From CAXXOK01 sp963675365 (GTDB lineage: Bacteria; Bacillota; Clostridia; Christensenellales; Aristaeellaceae): a stretch of DNA of 64,000 nt. Shown here piece after piece: positions 62,960 to 64,000 of this stretch. The DNA lies in NCBI GenBank assembly GCA_963675365.2, contig CAXXVA010000003.1, positions 1,054,001 through 1,118,000 of the forward strand, read 5' to 3'. Numbering within the stretch: position 1 is the first letter of the stretch; each line of letters begins with the position of its first letter. The position numbers and the translations under genes were made by a program. The notes below the pieces were generated by a model. It saw only the letters and a program-made list of their open reading frames with translations. It did no database searches and was not told the DNA's origin.

Positions 62960-63200
62960 AAACACAAGGAGCCGCTACGTCCGAAGGACGGAGCAGCTCC
63001 GTGGTACCACCTTGCTTTACGGCGGTTTCCCGCCGCCTTAACGCGCTGTATCGGGCGTACCCGGCGGAACTAACGGTTTCCCGCTCATTCCGCGCCCTCC
63101 CGGGCGACTTTCCGCGTTTCCGTTTCCGAAACAGCCTTGCAGCCGGGGGCTGTTCTCTCTGCCGGACGGGACGCGTACTCCTCCCGATCATCGGAGTTTA
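62960..63200 (-). promoter_or_regulatory. T-box leader of the valS operon
   Basis: On the minus strand Stem I shows GGAGGAGTACGCG, AGAGAG and a GAAAGTCG specifier loop closed by CGCG/CGCG. GTC (valine) at plus 63106-63108 follows GAA with one extra base. The T-box motif AGGTGGTACCACGG is at about plus 62998-63011, followed by the terminator hairpin GGAGC...GCTCC (plus 62968-63000) and TTGTGTTTT. Uncharged tRNA-Val should relieve termination before the small membrane protein and valS. A strong promoter could not be identified upstream. Confidence 0.85.
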
Positions 63201-63324
63201 GCTTGTTCCATCAGTTTCGTTTTCGCGAAGCCAGGCGTAGTGCGGGCTGAGCTTACTCAAACCGTAAGTGATGCACGCGCCATCGCGCAGGCGACAATGA
63301 AAACGGACTTATGGGGCGAGCTGA

Positions 63325-63528
63325 TTATTCCTCGTCTTTGTTTCCCTTATCCTCGGTCATATCAATGACCTGTGCGCCGTTATAGGTGCCGCAGTTTTTG
63401 CAAACACGGTGTGCGAGCTTCTTCTGGTGGCATTGCGGGCACTCCACGATGCCGGGAAGCGTCAGCTTCCAGTTGGCACGGCGGCTGCGCCCGCGGGCGC
63501 GCGAGACTTTACCTTTAGGCAGAGCCAT
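63325..63528 (-). CDS. rpmF: 50S ribosomal protein L32
   Basis: This 67-residue protein starts ALPKGKVSRARGRSRRANWKL and carries the zinc-binding CPQCHQKK and CKNCGTYNG pairs of the zinc-containing L32 form, followed by an acidic tail (MTEDKGNKDEE) longer than usual. GAGGTG precedes the ATG. It lies four bases downstream of yceD, the standard yceD-rpmF order. Since zinc uptake genes are also in the window, the zinc-binding type of L32 is noteworthy but normal. Confidence 0.95.
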   Translation of the reverse strand: MALPKGKVSRARGRSRRANWKLTLPGIVECPQCHQKKLAHRVCKNCGTYNGAQVIDMTEDKGNKDEE

Positions 63529-63532
63529 GTTC

Positions 63533-64000
63533 TTACACCTCCTCGTCCTCTTCGAGCAATCGCTTCAATGCTTCAAAGGGACGTTGTGTGTCCTCTTGGC
63601 ATGAGCTCTTGGAATTTGTCTGATAGGGTTTCAATGCTTCGCCGCCATTGCAGTCTTCTCTGCACAGAAAGCGCATTGGAAGATCGAGCATGATCAGCGT
63701 CAGCGTCATCTGATCCAGCGGCACTTCATTGCCTTCGTAGGGAAAGACCTCGTCCTCGGTTTGTGCGGCGTCCTTGCGGAAGATCTCCTGAAACTCGAGA
63801 TCTACCGGGTACGCAACATCGCTTAAGCACATCGCACAGGAAGCGTGCGCCGTTGTATGCAGCGTTCCCTTCAGCTGAACCGTGCCGTCCATCGCCGAAA
63901 ATGTTCCGGCCAGTGCAACGCCGTCGAATTTAATCTGTTCGCCGTCCACATCCTGCGGCGGGACAGCGACCTGCGTTTCGAACGGAAACACGTCTCCGGG
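63533..64000 (-). CDS. yceD: YceD (DUF177) protein, 5'-truncated by the window end
   Basis: At least 155 residues of a DUF177 protein are present. The reading frame stays open to the window edge, and the family's N-terminal segment before FPFETQV is cut off, so the apparent GTG at 63991 is probably internal. Typical parts are GVALAGTFSAMDGTVQLKGTLHTTAHASCAMCLSDV and PLDQMTLTLIMLDLPMRFLCREDCNGG with the conserved Cys pair. YceD is linked to 23S rRNA accumulation and is always next to rpmF, as here. Confidence 0.9.
   Translation of the reverse strand, partial: PGDVFPFETQVAVPPQDVDGEQIKFDGVALAGTFSAMDGTVQLKGTLHTTAHASCAMCLSDVAYPVDLEFQEIFRKDAAQTEDEVFPYEGNEVPLDQMTLTLIMLDLPMRFLCREDCNGGEALKPYQTNSKSSCQEDTQRPFEALKRLLEEDEEV

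Overview
The window is a contiguous chromosomal segment of a moderately G+C-rich Bacillota, most likely a clostridial (possibly Christensenellales-like) anaerobe. The evidence is two T-box leaders, Fur- and DtxR-family metal regulators, FeoA/FeoA/FeoB iron uptake, an MntR/DtxR-type repressor, frequent TTG/GTG starts with strong AGGAGG ribosome binding sites, and tight gene packing. I see no phage, insertion sequence, CRISPR array or rRNA. The one tRNA gene is tRNA-Thr(GGU). The lineage is inference only.

Region by region: 1-2.2 kb holds a DUF1292 gene and a divergent GPH-family sugar symporter. 2.3-9.9 kb is a reverse-strand oligopeptide ABC operon (oppA-hairpin-oppB-oppC-oppD-oppF-small membrane protein); OppC and OppA both carry large non-canonical insertions, and the OppC insertion looks internally repeated. 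10.2-15.9 kb is a metal block: ycgR/ycgQ permease pair, znuA-znuC-znuB, a GNAT enzyme and a Zur-like Fur protein, with a very long palindrome over the znuA start region. 16-19.6 kb is tetR plus an RND exporter. 19.7-25.7 kb is a polyamine operon (speA-speE-speB-carboxynorspermidine synthase-nspC) behind a ~400-nt structured leader with tandem covarying hairpins and an intrinsic terminator. 25.7-28.9 kb has GNAT, carbohydrate-binding-like, M28 peptidase and hypothetical genes; two of these are broken by single-base frameshifts.

29.1-33.9 kb holds tRNA-Thr and the MoxR/DUF58/transglutaminase operon. 34-36.2 kb has a coiled-coil membrane protein and lysA; 36.4-41.3 kb rpsT and a type IIA topoisomerase gene pair; 41.4-44.1 kb a tyrosine T-box controlling an aminotransferase-tyrS operon. 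44.2-47.7 kb is a Feo iron operon that ends with its own DtxR-family regulator and has three matching 20-bp operator-like repeats. 47.8-51.5 kb has a second GPH/SLC45-like carrier, a glycerophosphodiesterase, walJ, an unknown small gene and rlmH. 51.5-54.8 kb has a GH94 phosphorylase behind a LacI-type operator and a molybdopterin-domain lipoprotein. 54.9-58.3 kb is Dabb/unknown/rlmD/birA/GNAT. 58.3-63.2 kb is a valine T-box operon (small membrane protein-valS-rsmH-rsmI). The window ends in rpmF and a 5'-truncated yceD.

Functionally the segment combines metal homeostasis (two dedicated regulators next to their targets), amino acid and polyamine metabolism under RNA-level control, and housekeeping translation genes. 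The most interesting unexplained elements are the polyamine leader RNA, the repeat-bearing OppC insertion, the znuA palindrome that contains the ribosome binding site, and the set of Feo operators.
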